NCBI GenBank assembly: GCA_018241425.1
Contig: JAFEDU010000001.1
Coordinates: forward strand, 248,001 to 312,000
DNA length: 64,000 nucleotides
Direction of reading: 5' to 3'
Origin: Pseudomonadota bacterium
Lineage (GTDB): Bacteria > Pseudomonadota > Gammaproteobacteria > Steroidobacterales > Steroidobacteraceae
In this document: one piece after another, positions 54,198 to 63,988 of the stretch
How the letters are laid out: each line of letters begins with the position of its first letter
How positions within the stretch are numbered: the stretch's first letter is position 1
Translations under genes and position numbers: made by a program
Notes under the pieces: generated by a model
Told to the model about the DNA's origin: nothing
The model's database searches: none
Seen by the model: the letters and a program-made list of their open reading frames with translations, nothing else

Positions 54198-55381
54198 TGC
54201 TTCACCCGGTCCATGACTTCCACCAGGGCGTCGAGTAGCACGGCCGCGCAGAAGGCCAGTACCACGATCGGAATGGCGCCCAGCAGCACGAGGTCGATCG
54301 CGGTCTGCCCGATACCCTGGAACACGAACGTGCCCAGGCCCCCGCCGCCGATGAGGGCGGCGACGGTCACCATGCCGATGTTCTGGACCAGTACGACGCG
54401 AATCCCGGTGAGGATCACCGGCAGCGCCAGCGGCAGCTCGATGCGCCACAGGACCTGGCGCGGCATCATCCCCATGCCGCGCGCCGCCTCGACCGCCGCG
54501 CGCGAAACGCGCTTCAGGCCGAGCACCGTGTTCGCGACGATCGGCAGCAGCGAGTAGAGAAACAGCGCGACCGCCGCCGGCGCCGCCCCGATACCGCGCA
54601 CCCCGATCCGCTCCAGCAAGGGCCACGCTGCGGCGAGCGCCCCGAGCGGTGCCATGAGTATCCCGAACAACGCTATCGCCGGGACCGTCTGGATCACGTT
54701 GAGCGTGCCCAGGATGCCCTCGCGGATGCGCGGGATGCGATGACAGAGCACCCCGAGGGGGGCTCCCGCGACCACGGCCGCCAGCAGCGATCCCAGGGCG
54801 AGGAGCACGTGCTGGCGCAGCTCGCGCCCGAAGCGCTCGGCGTTGACCTGGTACTCGCGCATTACCGAGAGGTGGTCGAAGAAGCCCGATGCCAGGGCGG
54901 CAACCACAAAGGTCAGCGCACCGGCCAGGAACAGCACCCGCCGCCCCGGCCCCGGGCGCAGGCGGGTGATGGCATCGGTGGCCAGCAGACCCAGGCACAC
55001 GAGCACGACCCAGAATCCCCCGCCGGCCGCGATGCGCACCACGCGGTTGTGGGGCGGCGTCAGGGCATCCGCGGCCAGCGCCAGGGTCACCGAAAGCCCG
55101 ACCAATGCGGCCAGGGCAGCTGCGAGCCGCAGGCGCGGGCGCGCCACGAAGAGCGCCACCAGGCTCAGCACCACAAGAGGCGCAAGGCATGCGGCGCTGC
55201 CCGTCGGCGGCAACACCTCGGTGAGGGCCCGCGGCTCCCCGGGGACCAGGCGGTTGGCCTTCACGACCACGAACGGCAGCCCCGCCAGCGCGGCCGCGCC
55301 CGCGGCCACGAGCAGGGTGCCGAGCCGGTCGAGCCGGGGCCAGGCGCGCTCAGCAGGCGGGTTGATTGCTCCGGAGGTCAA
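54194..55381 (-). CDS. yehY: ABC transporter permease, YehY type
   Basis: The product is 395 residues with about ten helices. An N-terminal extra membrane block with KANRLVPGEPRALTEVLP matches YehY as I recall, then a BPD_transp domain (HVLLALGSLLAAVVAGAPLG; EAA loop ELPLALPVILTGIRVVL). It pairs with the shorter permease. Overlaps the SBP gene by four bases. Confidence 0.9.
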   Translation of the reverse strand: MTSGAINPPAERAWPRLDRLGTLLVAAGAAALAGLPFVVVKANRLVPGEPRALTEVLPPTGSAACLAPLVVLSLVALFVARPRLRLAAALAALVGLSVTLALAADALTPPHNRVVRIAAGGGFWVVLVCLGLLATDAITRLRPGPGRRVLFLAGALTFVVAALASGFFDHLSVMREYQVNAERFGRELRQHVLLALGSLLAAVVAGAPLGVLCHRIPRIREGILGTLNVIQTVPAIALFGILMAPLGALAAAWPLLERIGVRGIGAAPAAVALFLYSLLPIVANTVLGLKRVSRAAVEAARGMGMMPRQVLWRIELPLALPVILTGIRVVLVQNIGMVTVAALIGGGGLGTFVFQGIGQTAIDLVLLGAIPIVVLAFCAAVLLDALVEVMDRVKQ

Positions 55382-56283
55382 AGCAGGTGCTGCGAGCGCA
55401 GGTAGTCCTCGGCGACTTCCTGGTCGGACTCCCCGTCGATCTGGATGCGGGCATTGAGCTGCTGCAGCACCGGGGTCGTGAGCGAGTCCATTAGCGGCTT
55501 CACGATGGTGGCGATCTGCGGGTATTTGGCGAGCACCGGCTCGCGGATCAGCGGGACCGGGGCGTACACCGGCTGGTCGTGGCGATCGTCGGCGAGCACG
55601 ACCAGGTGCGCGGCAACGATCCCGCCGTCGGTGCTGTAGACCATCGCGGTGTTCACCCCGTTGGTTCCGGCCGCGGCGGCACGAATGGTGGCGGCCGTCT
55701 CGCCGCCGGCCAGCACGATCTTCTGTTCCGGCGTCAGCGTGAACCCGTAGGTACGCTCGAGCGAGCGCAGCGTCCCGGCGTTGGCGAACTCCGCCGAGCA
55801 GGCGAGCATCACCGCCCCGCCCCCGGCCACCCAGCGCCCGAAGTCGCTCATCGTCCTGAGCGCGTGGGCACTGGCAACGTCACCGCGGACCGCCAGCGCC
55901 CAGGTATTGTTCGCGTGCGCAGGCGTCAGCCACACGATGTGGTTTGCCTCCAGGTCGCGGCGCGCACCGAGCGCGTAGCCGGCCTCCAGGTCCTTCCACG
56001 CCGCATCGGCCACGTCGTTGAAGAAGAACCCGGCGTTGCCGGTGTACTCGACGTAGAGATCCACCTCGCCGGTCAGCAGTGCCTTGCGCACCACCGGCGT
56101 CGCCCCGATGCGCGTGCGGTCGATTGTCGGCACTCCATGGGCGTTGAGCAGCAGCCGGATCATCTGGCTGAGCAGTGTCGCCTCGCTGTCGAGCTTGGAG
56201 GAAACCACCACCGCGGCGCGCGAGGGGAGCGAGACGGCGCACATCGCGATCGCGATGATCAGAAGCCTGCGAACCTGCCACAC
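55378..56283 (-). CDS. osmF: Betaine-type ABC substrate-binding protein, OsmF/YehZ type
   Basis: The product is 301 residues (OpuAC family). GTG at 56283 is preferred: it has GGAGGG about ten bases upstream and begins a signal peptide (RRLLIIAIAMCAVSLPSRA); ATG 56340 is an alternative. SSKLDSEATLLSQMI, LYVEYTGNAGFFF and the C-terminal NARIQIDGESDQEVAEDYL are OpuAC landmarks. It should bind glycine betaine or similar osmolytes. It is the first gene of the transporter operon, divergent from the sarcosine oxidase genes. Confidence 0.9.
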   Translation of the reverse strand: MWQVRRLLIIAIAMCAVSLPSRAAVVVSSKLDSEATLLSQMIRLLLNAHGVPTIDRTRIGATPVVRKALLTGEVDLYVEYTGNAGFFFNDVADAAWKDLEAGYALGARRDLEANHIVWLTPAHANNTWALAVRGDVASAHALRTMSDFGRWVAGGGAVMLACSAEFANAGTLRSLERTYGFTLTPEQKIVLAGGETAATIRAAAAGTNGVNTAMVYSTDGGIVAAHLVVLADDRHDQPVYAPVPLIREPVLAKYPQIATIVKPLMDSLTTPVLQQLNARIQIDGESDQEVAEDYLRSQHLL

Positions 56284-56477
56284 CGGGATAGGGCCCTCCG
56301 CGCACGCAACGCTTCCGTACAAGCCCCTGGTCGGGCGCATTCAAGCGGCACGAGCGCGCCGCTCGTGACGGTTACGGATGCACGGACACGTTGTCGGTTG
56401 CGGCGCACGCCGTCAAGCGCGCGCACGCCGGCCCCGCACGTGTGCCCCGCCGCCGCGCACCGTATGATGCACTCCAG
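56284..56477. promoter_or_regulatory. Divergent control region of transporter and sarcosine oxidase operons
   Basis: About 194 bases lie between the osmF-type and soxB starts, read in opposite directions. It should hold both promoters. No strong operator was found. Confidence 0.4.
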
Positions 56478-57785
56478 ATGAGTCCAGAGCCGATTCCCTC
56501 CCCCTCCGGCAGCCCGGCACCGGTGCGTTCGAGCGGCCGCTACTCGCTGTGGAGGCTCCTTGCCGAGGGGCTGCGCGGACAGCAGGGCTGGCGGCCCGCC
56601 TGGCGCAAGCCCCACCCGCGTCCGGCCTACCAGGTCGTCATCGTCGGCGGCGGCGGCCACGGCCTGGCGACTGCGTTCTATCTCGCCCATGAGTTCGGGA
56701 TCCGCGACGTCGCGGTTATCGAACGGGGCCCCCTCGGGCTCGGGAACGTCGGGCGTAACACCACCATCGTGCGCTCCAACTATTTCCAGCCACCCAACAT
56801 CCGCTTCTACGAATATTCCCTGAAGTTGTGGGAGGGCCTCGAGCACACCCTGAACTTCAACGCCATGGTGAGCCAGCGTGGCACGCTCAACCTCTTCCAT
56901 ACCGAGGCGCAACGGGACCTGTTCACGCGGCGCGCCAACCAGATGCGCCTGCTCGGGGTCGACGCGGTGGCGGTCGACCGCGACGAAGTTCGTCGCCTGG
57001 TGCCGCTGGCGGACCTGGACAATGGGCGCTACCCGGTGCTGGGGGGGTTCCTGCAGCCGCGCGGGGGCACGGTGCGCCACGATGCGGTGGCCTGGGGCTA
57101 CGCGCGCGCCGCCTCCAACCTGGGCGTCGACATCATCGAGCACTGCGAGGTCACCGGGATCCGCCGCGACGGCGGGCGCGTCACGGGGGTCGAGACCACG
57201 CGCGGCTTCATCGGAGCGGAGACGGTGTGCCTGGCCGTGGCCGGCAGCTCCTCGCGACTGGCCGCGCAGGCCGGCCTGAAGCTGCCGATCGAGAGCCACG
57301 TGCTCCAGGCGTTCGTGAGCGAAGCCCTGAAACCGGTGCTCGACGTCGTGCTCACCTACGGTGCCGGGCACTTCTACGTGAGCCAGTCGGACAAGGGCGG
57401 ACTGGTGTTCGGCGGCGCCATCGACGGGTACAACACCTATGGACAGCGCGGCGCGCTGCCCATGGCGGAGGAAGTGACCGCGGCCGCGGTCACGCTGCTG
57501 CCCGCCCTCGCCCGCGTCAAGGTGCTCAGGCAATGGGGCGGGGTCATGGACATGAGCATGGATGGCTCGCCCATCATCTCGCACACCCCGCTGGCGGGAC
57601 TCATATTAAACGGCGGCTGGTGCTACGGGGGGTTCAAGGCGATCCCGGCCGGGGGCATGTGCACCGCCCACCTCATCGCGCGGGATACGCCCCATCCGGT
57701 CGCGGCGCACCTTGACCTCGAGCGCTTCGCCGCGGGTCGCACCATCGACGAGCGCGGCGTCGGCCCGTTCCCGTACCTGCACTGA
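56478..57785 (+). CDS. soxB: Sarcosine oxidase beta subunit
   Basis: The product is 435 residues. It carries the FAD that oxidises sarcosine to glycine and formaldehyde equivalents. The FAD motif is VVIVGGGGHGLATAFYLA (about 53-70), then GNVGRNTTIVRSNYF. His201 in GGTVRHDAVAWGYARA is at the place of the covalent FMN-linked His. An extra 45-residue N-terminal stretch precedes the FAD motif. It leads soxBDAG; the gap to soxD is 18 bases. Confidence 0.94.
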   Translation: MSPEPIPSPSGSPAPVRSSGRYSLWRLLAEGLRGQQGWRPAWRKPHPRPAYQVVIVGGGGHGLATAFYLAHEFGIRDVAVIERGPLGLGNVGRNTTIVRSNYFQPPNIRFYEYSLKLWEGLEHTLNFNAMVSQRGTLNLFHTEAQRDLFTRRANQMRLLGVDAVAVDRDEVRRLVPLADLDNGRYPVLGGFLQPRGGTVRHDAVAWGYARAASNLGVDIIEHCEVTGIRRDGGRVTGVETTRGFIGAETVCLAVAGSSSRLAAQAGLKLPIESHVLQAFVSEALKPVLDVVLTYGAGHFYVSQSDKGGLVFGGAIDGYNTYGQRGALPMAEEVTAAAVTLLPALARVKVLRQWGGVMDMSMDGSPIISHTPLAGLILNGGWCYGGFKAIPAGGMCTAHLIARDTPHPVAAHLDLERFAAGRTIDERGVGPFPYLH

Positions 57786-57803
57786 AGGTGGGGGGCTGAA
57801 GTC

Positions 57804-58079
57804 ATGCTGCGGATCCCCTGTCCCTGGTGCGGCGAGCGCGATGAAATAGAATTCCGCTACCGGGGCGATGCCACGCGCGTGCGCCCGGCGCCCGATGCAG
57901 GCCTCGATGCTTTCGTCGACTACGTCTATGAGCGCGACAACCCCTACGGCTGGCACCTCGAGTGGTGGCTGCACGTCGGGGGCTGCCGTCGCCTGCTGAA
58001 GGTCGTGCGGCACACCGTGACGCACGAGATCCGGGCAGTCAGCGGTCCGCAGGAGGACCCGGAGCTGCCGCCCCCATGA
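57804..58079 (+). CDS. soxD: Sarcosine oxidase delta subunit
   Basis: The product is 91 residues. The zinc ligands are CPWC (C6, C9), then His57 and Cys61 in LHVGGC, as in the SoxD zinc site. ERDEIEFRYRGDATRVRP and NPYGWHLEWWLH are typical. Its stop overlaps soxA (ATGA). Confidence 0.95.
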   Translation: MLRIPCPWCGERDEIEFRYRGDATRVRPAPDAGLDAFVDYVYERDNPYGWHLEWWLHVGGCRRLLKVVRHTVTHEIRAVSGPQEDPELPPP

Positions 58080-61012
58080 GCGGGCCGGTCCGTATACGAG
58101 CCGGCCTGCTGACCGACCCGGGGCAGCCGGTCGCCTTCAGCTTCGATGGCCGCGCGCTGCGCGGACTGCATGGCGACACCCTCGCGTCCGCACTGCTCGC
58201 AGGCGGCCAGCGCGTGTTCGGCCGCAGCTTCAAGTACCACCGTCGCCGCGGCGTCGTGACCTGCGGTCCGTACGAGCCGTGCGCCCTGGTCGATGTCCAG
58301 GGGCCGCGCGGACGCGAGCCGAACCTTGCGGCCACCACGCTGCCGCTCCACGAGGGACTCACTGCCTTCAGCCAGAACCGCTGGCCCTCACTCGATTTTG
58401 ATCTCATGGAGGTCAACGACCTGCTGGGTCGTTTCCTGCCCGCCGGCTTCTACTACAAGACCTTCATGTACCCGGGCTGGGCCTGGGAGAAAATTTACGA
58501 GCCCCTGATCCGCCGCGCTGCCGGGCTCGGACGCCTCGACGCAGTGGTCGGCACGCACGCGGATCCGGCCGAGACCGTGCACGCACACGCCGACGTCCTG
58601 GTGATCGGCGCGGGAGCGGCGGGGCTTGCGGCAGCAACGCTCCTCGGGAGTGCCGGCCTGCGCGTGACGCTCTGCGAACAGGACGTGGAACTGGGAGGCG
58701 GCACCCTGCTGGATGCCCGCTGGAACGACTGGCGCCGGCAGGCCGCTACCGCCCTGCCGGCACTGGGTGTACGCGTGCTGACCCGCACCGCGGTGCTCGG
58801 CGCCTACGGTCATGGCGTGTTCGGCGCGCTGGAGACGCTCACCCCGGAGGCCAGCGCGCGGCTCGGGGGCCTGCGCGAGCGCCTGCACGTCCTCCGCGCA
58901 CGCCGCGCCGTGATCGCCTGCGGGGCCTCCGAGCGGCTCATCGCCTTCCCCGGCAACGACATACCCGGGGTGATGCTCGCCGGCGGTGCGCTGGGCTACC
59001 TCGTGCGCTACGGCGTGGCGGTCGGTGCCCGGCCGGTCCTGTTCACCAACAACGACGAGGCCTACGAGGCGGCGATGGCGCTGCAGGGCGCGGGCATCGG
59101 CTGCGCGGGCATCGTGGACGTCCGCGCTGCGAGCGCGGCTGCCGAGCGCGCCCAGGCCCAGGGCATCGAGGTGCACTTCGCCTCCCAGGTCCGTGCCGTC
59201 CAGGGCCGCGCGGGCGTGGAATCCGTCACCGTGGCTCCCCGCGCGGGGGGTGCGTCGCGCGTCCTCCCCTGTGACGCCCTCCTGATGTCCGGCGGGTACA
59301 CCCCCCTGACGGCGCTCGCCACGCAGATGGGCGGCGACAGTCACTGGCGGCCGGAGCTCGCTGCCTTCGTGGCCGAGGTGCCGCCGGACGTCGGCTGCCT
59401 CGCCGGCGCCGTGAACGGGAGACAGGGACTTGCGGCCAGCGCTGCCGATGGCAGGGCCGCGGCGCTGCGCCTGTGCGCGGAGCTCGCAGTGAATGTGCCC
59501 ACCGAACCGGACGGCGCGGAGCCCGCGGACGCAGCGCAGTCGGCGCTGGAGGCATTCTGGGAAGTGCGGGCGAAGGGCAAGGCCTTCGTGGACCTGCAGA
59601 ACGATGTCACGGCGGCGGACGTGCGCCTTGCGCAGCGTGAAGGCTACGAGCACGTCGAGCACATGAAGCGCTACACGACGCACGGCATGGCCACCGACCA
59701 GGGGCGCACCGGCGGGCTCGTCGGCAGCGCCGTGCTCGCCGAGGCCCGCGGGGAGCCGCTCGCGACGGTGGGCGTCTCCCGTCCGCGACCGTATTCACAG
59801 CCCGTGCCGTTCGCCGCGCTCGCCGGCGGCGAGGTCCGTGAACACTTCAAGCCCCGCCGGCGGCTGCCCCTGCACGACTGGCACGAGCAGGCAGGCGCCA
59901 CCTTCGTCTCCACCGGCCTGTGGCTGCGGCCACTGGTGTACTCGCGGCAGGGCGGCTGGGCGCCGGTGCTCGAGGAAGCGCGCGCGGTGCGCACGCAGGT
60001 CGGCATCACGGATGTCTCGACCCTGGGCAAGATCGACATCCAGGGGCCGGATGCCGCGCAGTTCCTGGACTTCATCTACGCCAACACGTTCTCCACTCTG
60101 CCGGTCGGCCGCGCACGCTATGGGATCATGCTGCGCGAGGACGGCATGATGTTCGACGACGGGACCACGGCGCGCCTTGCGCCCGAGCATTTCCTCGTCA
60201 CGACCACCACCGCCAACGCGACCGCCGTGCTCGAGCACCTGGAGTTCCAGCAGCAGGCGAACCTGGCATCGCTGCGGGTCCTGATCAGCGACGTCACCGA
60301 CCAATGGGCGCAGTTCGCCATCGCCGGACCGCGCGCGCGCGACGTGCTGGCGGCCGCACTGCCGAATGCGGACCTGAGCAACGAGGCCTTTCCCTTCATG
60401 GCTGCCATGCCGGTCGTTCTCGAGGACCTCCCGGGACGCCTCTTCCGGATCTCGTTCTCGGGGGAGCTCGCCTACGAGCTCGCCGTGCCCGCACAGCACG
60501 CGCTCTTCGCGTGGGAGAGCCTCCTGCGTGCCGGGGAGGCATTCGGGATCCGCCCCTACGGCCTGGATGCCCTCAACACACTGCGCATCGAGAAGGGCCA
60601 CATCACCGGCGCGGAGCTCAACGGCAACACCAGCGCCGAGGACCTGGGCTTCGGGCGCATGCTCAAGAAGCAGGGCGACTTCATCGGGCGCACGCTGGTC
60701 AGGCGCCCCGGAATGCTGGCGAGCGACCGCCTGCAGCTGGTCGGCGTACGCGCGGTCGACCCGGCGCTGCGACTGCGCAACGGCATGCAGCTCGTCACTC
60801 ACGAGGCCCCCACGGAGAGCCTGGGGTACGTCACCTCCTCCACGCCCGCAGTCGAATCTCCCGGGTGGCTTGGACTTGCGCTCCTCGCCGGCGGCCGGTC
60901 CCGGACGGGAGCGCGCCTTACCGCGAGCTCGGCGATCCACGGGGAGAACATCGAGGTCGAGATCGTCAGTCCCCACATGGTCGATCCGGAGAATCTCCGT
61001 GTCCGCGCCTGA
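58076..61012 (+). CDS. soxA: Sarcosine oxidase alpha subunit
   Basis: The product is 978 residues. N-terminal ferredoxin-like region (about 20-90: FDGRALRGLHGDTLASALLA), NAD+-binding domain (VLVIGAGAAGLAAATLL, about 177-193) and C-terminal GcvT-type tetrahydrofolate domain (about 600-978). It channels the formaldehyde unit to 5,10-methylene-THF. Length is normal for the alpha chain. Confidence 0.96.
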   Translation: MSGPVRIRAGLLTDPGQPVAFSFDGRALRGLHGDTLASALLAGGQRVFGRSFKYHRRRGVVTCGPYEPCALVDVQGPRGREPNLAATTLPLHEGLTAFSQNRWPSLDFDLMEVNDLLGRFLPAGFYYKTFMYPGWAWEKIYEPLIRRAAGLGRLDAVVGTHADPAETVHAHADVLVIGAGAAGLAAATLLGSAGLRVTLCEQDVELGGGTLLDARWNDWRRQAATALPALGVRVLTRTAVLGAYGHGVFGALETLTPEASARLGGLRERLHVLRARRAVIACGASERLIAFPGNDIPGVMLAGGALGYLVRYGVAVGARPVLFTNNDEAYEAAMALQGAGIGCAGIVDVRAASAAAERAQAQGIEVHFASQVRAVQGRAGVESVTVAPRAGGASRVLPCDALLMSGGYTPLTALATQMGGDSHWRPELAAFVAEVPPDVGCLAGAVNGRQGLAASAADGRAAALRLCAELAVNVPTEPDGAEPADAAQSALEAFWEVRAKGKAFVDLQNDVTAADVRLAQREGYEHVEHMKRYTTHGMATDQGRTGGLVGSAVLAEARGEPLATVGVSRPRPYSQPVPFAALAGGEVREHFKPRRRLPLHDWHEQAGATFVSTGLWLRPLVYSRQGGWAPVLEEARAVRTQVGITDVSTLGKIDIQGPDAAQFLDFIYANTFSTLPVGRARYGIMLREDGMMFDDGTTARLAPEHFLVTTTTANATAVLEHLEFQQQANLASLRVLISDVTDQWAQFAIAGPRARDVLAAALPNADLSNEAFPFMAAMPVVLEDLPGRLFRISFSGELAYELAVPAQHALFAWESLLRAGEAFGIRPYGLDALNTLRIEKGHITGAELNGNTSAEDLGFGRMLKKQGDFIGRTLVRRPGMLASDRLQLVGVRAVDPALRLRNGMQLVTHEAPTESLGYVTSSTPAVESPGWLGLALLAGGRSRTGARLTASSAIHGENIEVEIVSPHMVDPENLRVRA

Positions 61013-61577
61013 GCGCGAGGCGGCGAGCGCCGGGGTGTGGCTGGCGGACTGCCGCACCGACATCGTCGAACTTGCGGCCTTCTCGCTTGCCGCGGCCGAT
61101 GCCCAGCGTCGCGTCGCGGGTGTCGAACTGCCGCCCTTCGGGCATGCCGGCTTCACGGGGGGGCACCTGGCGCTCAGCGTGCGACCGGCGCGCTGGCTGC
61201 TGCTGTCGGCGCCCGCGGAGGTCGGCAGCGCCGCGGGCCGCTGGGCGAAGGCCGCACAGGGCCAGGGTGCCGCCGTTGACCTCACCAGCGGCCTTGCGGC
61301 GTTCGTCCTTGCCGGCGCAAGCGCGCGCGAGCTGCTCGCGCGCGGCTGTCGCCTGGACCTCGATCCCGCTGCATCCCCGACCGGCTATGCCGGTGCGACC
61401 TACATGGCGCAGGTGTCGGTCATCCTGGCTGTGCTGCCGCAGTGCCTGCTGCTGCTCACCCCCGCGAGCACGTCGCGTCACCTGCGCGAATGGCTCGTCC
61501 ACTCCGCGGCCCCCTTCGGGCTCATGCGGGCCGCCAGCGTATCCTTGTCGGACATCTTCGGAGAATCCTCGACATGA
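60999..61577 (+). CDS. soxG: Sarcosine oxidase gamma subunit
   Basis: The product is 192 residues from a GTG at 60999 with GGAG nine bases upstream, overlapping soxA's end by 14 bases. GcvT-like fold without catalytic residues; STSRHLREWLVHSAAPFG near the C-terminus is typical. The gamma chain is the least conserved part of the complex. It overlaps the next gene by four bases. Confidence 0.9.
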   Translation: MSAPEREAASAGVWLADCRTDIVELAAFSLAAADAQRRVAGVELPPFGHAGFTGGHLALSVRPARWLLLSAPAEVGSAAGRWAKAAQGQGAAVDLTSGLAAFVLAGASARELLARGCRLDLDPAASPTGYAGATYMAQVSVILAVLPQCLLLLTPASTSRHLREWLVHSAAPFGLMRAASVSLSDIFGESST

Positions 61578-63988
61578 AGTCTTCTGCACGCGCCGTGGTG
61601 ATCGGCGGCGGCGTCGTCGGCGCCTCGGTTCTGTACCACCTCGCGAAGATCGGCTGGACGGATGTCGTCCTCCTGGAGAAGAGCGAGCTCACCTCGGGCT
61701 CGACCTGGCATGCCGCCGGCGGCATGCACACCTTCAACGGCGAAGCGAACATCTCGCGCCTGCAGAAGTACACGATCGACCTCTACCGCGAGATCGAGGC
61801 CCTCTCGGGACAGTCCTGCGGCCTGCACCCGAACGGCGGGCTGATGCTCGCGGCCACGCCGGGCGAGCTCGACAGCCTGCGCCTGATCTGTTCGCGGGCC
61901 CGCTACCTCGGCATGGAAACGCAGATGATCTCCCTCGAGCAGGCGCTCGAGTACAACCCGCTCATCGACCCGTCCCATTTCATCGGCGCCCTGTGGCGCG
62001 CCGATGGCGGCCACTGCGACCCCTCCGGAACCACCCAGGCCTACGTCAAGGCGGCGCGCAAGCTCGGCGCCGAAGTCGAGCGCTTCACCCGGGTCACCGC
62101 CCTGACGCAGCGCCGCGACGGCTCCTGGGACGTGACGACCGACAAGGGCACGGTACATGCGGAGCACGTCGTCAACTGCGCAGGGCTGTGGGCCCGCGAG
62201 GTCGGGCACCTCGTGGGCATCGAGCTGCCGGTGCTCGCGATGGAGCACCACTACCTCATCACCGAGGACCTGCCGGAGCTGGTCGGCCGCAAGCGTGAGA
62301 TCGTCAACACGACCGACTACCTGGGCGAGATCTACATGCGCCAGGAGCGCGGCGGCTGCCTCATCGGCACCTACGAACCCCACGGGATCGTCTGGTCCCC
62401 GGTGTCCACCCCGCCGGACTTCTCGATGCAGCTGCTGCCGGAGGACTTCGAGCGCCTCGCCCCCTACTTCGAGGTGGGCTTCAAGCACTTTCCGGCCCTC
62501 GGGCGTGTCGGGATCCGCAAGGCGGTCAACGGTCCGTTTACCTTCGCCCCCGACGGCAACCCGCTCGTCGGACCGGTCCGCGGCCTGCGCAACTACTGGG
62601 TGGCCTGCGCCGTGATGGCGGGCTTCAGCCAGGGCGGCGGCATCGGCCTCGTGCTGTCACGCTGGATGGCGCAGAACGATCCGGGCCAGGACATCATTTC
62701 CATGGACGTCGCCCGCTACGGGGCATTCGCCACCCCGAAGTACACCTCGATCAAGGTGCCCGAGAACTACGCGCGGCGCTTCCGGCTCGCCTATCCGAAC
62801 GAGGAGCTGCCGGCGGCGCGGCCGGTGCGGCGCTCGCCCATCTATACGCAGCTTAAGAACGCCGGGGCGGTCATGGGCGCCAACTTCGGGCTCGAGCACG
62901 CGCTGTGGTTCGCGCCTCCCGGGGTTGCCCCGCAGGAGACCCCGACCTACCGCCGCTCGGAGGCCTTTCCGGTGGTGCGCGAGGAATGCCAGGCGGTGCG
63001 TCGCGGCGTCGGCCTTTACGAAACCACCAACTACGGCAAGTACGAGGTGACCGGTGCGGGCGCGCGGCAGTGGCTCGACCGCGTGTTCGCCTGCCGGATC
63101 CCGCGGCCGGGTCGCCTCGGGCTCGCGCCGATGCTCAACGAGGCCGGGCGCATCGTCGGGGACCTCTCGATTGCGTGCCTGGCCGAGGACCACTACCTGA
63201 TCGTCGGCTCCGGGTTCGCCGAGGAATTCCACCTGCGCTGGTTCTGGCAGGCTGAGCCGCCACCTGAGGTGCAGGTGCGTTCGGCCGCCTCAACCCTGTG
63301 TGGATTCTCCGTCGCGGGCCCGAAGGCCCGCGAGCTGCTGCAGCCACTCACGCGCCTCGACATCTCCGCCGCAGCCTTCACGCTGTTCAGCGCACGGCGC
63401 ACCGCGATCGGTTTCACCCCCGCGGTCCTGACGCGGGCAGGGTTCACCGGGGAGCTCGGCTACGAGATCTGGACCACGCCGGACTACTTCGAGACGCTGT
63501 ACGACGACCTGCGCACCGCCGGGGAACCCCTCGGGCTGACCCTCTTCGGAGGACGCGCGCTTTCCTCGCTGCGCCTGGAGAAGGCCTACGGTTCCTTCAA
63601 CAAGGACTTCCGCCCCGACTACACCCCCGGGGAGACCGGCCTCGACCGGTTCATCGACTTCCAGAAGTCCGCGTTCACCGGGCGCGCGGCGGCGGTCGCC
63701 GAACGCGCGAGCGGCCCCAAGCGGCGGTTCGTCGTGATGGAGCTGCCGGTCACCGACACCGAGGTGATCGGCTACGAGTCGATCATGAAGAACGGGCAGG
63801 CGGTCGGCTACGTCACCTCGGGCGCCTACGGGCACTGTATCGGCCGCAGCCTCGCCGCAGGGTACGTGCCGGCCACGCTGGCGCGCGACGGCGAGCGGTT
63901 CGAAATCGACATCTTCGGGGAGCTGCGCACGGCGCTCGTCAGGCTCGAGCCCCTGTACGACCCCAAGGGCGAGCGGCTGCGCAGCTGA
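61574..63988 (+). CDS. Dimethylglycine dehydrogenase-like FAD/GcvT protein
   Basis: The product is 804 residues. DAO-type FAD domain (VVIGGGVVGASVLYHLAK) with the TSGSTWHAAGG segment, whose His is the covalent FAD site in dimethylglycine dehydrogenases; C-terminal GcvT tetrahydrofolate domain (about 430-804, with FTGELGYEIW). It demethylates dimethylglycine to sarcosine, or sarcosine to glycine. The operon position after sox, plus the transporter, supports dimethylglycine. The gene is complete: its stop is 12 bases from the window end. Confidence 0.93.
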   Translation: MKSSARAVVIGGGVVGASVLYHLAKIGWTDVVLLEKSELTSGSTWHAAGGMHTFNGEANISRLQKYTIDLYREIEALSGQSCGLHPNGGLMLAATPGELDSLRLICSRARYLGMETQMISLEQALEYNPLIDPSHFIGALWRADGGHCDPSGTTQAYVKAARKLGAEVERFTRVTALTQRRDGSWDVTTDKGTVHAEHVVNCAGLWAREVGHLVGIELPVLAMEHHYLITEDLPELVGRKREIVNTTDYLGEIYMRQERGGCLIGTYEPHGIVWSPVSTPPDFSMQLLPEDFERLAPYFEVGFKHFPALGRVGIRKAVNGPFTFAPDGNPLVGPVRGLRNYWVACAVMAGFSQGGGIGLVLSRWMAQNDPGQDIISMDVARYGAFATPKYTSIKVPENYARRFRLAYPNEELPAARPVRRSPIYTQLKNAGAVMGANFGLEHALWFAPPGVAPQETPTYRRSEAFPVVREECQAVRRGVGLYETTNYGKYEVTGAGARQWLDRVFACRIPRPGRLGLAPMLNEAGRIVGDLSIACLAEDHYLIVGSGFAEEFHLRWFWQAEPPPEVQVRSAASTLCGFSVAGPKARELLQPLTRLDISAAAFTLFSARRTAIGFTPAVLTRAGFTGELGYEIWTTPDYFETLYDDLRTAGEPLGLTLFGGRALSSLRLEKAYGSFNKDFRPDYTPGETGLDRFIDFQKSAFTGRAAAVAERASGPKRRFVVMELPVTDTEVIGYESIMKNGQAVGYVTSGAYGHCIGRSLAAGYVPATLARDGERFEIDIFGELRTALVRLEPLYDPKGERLRS

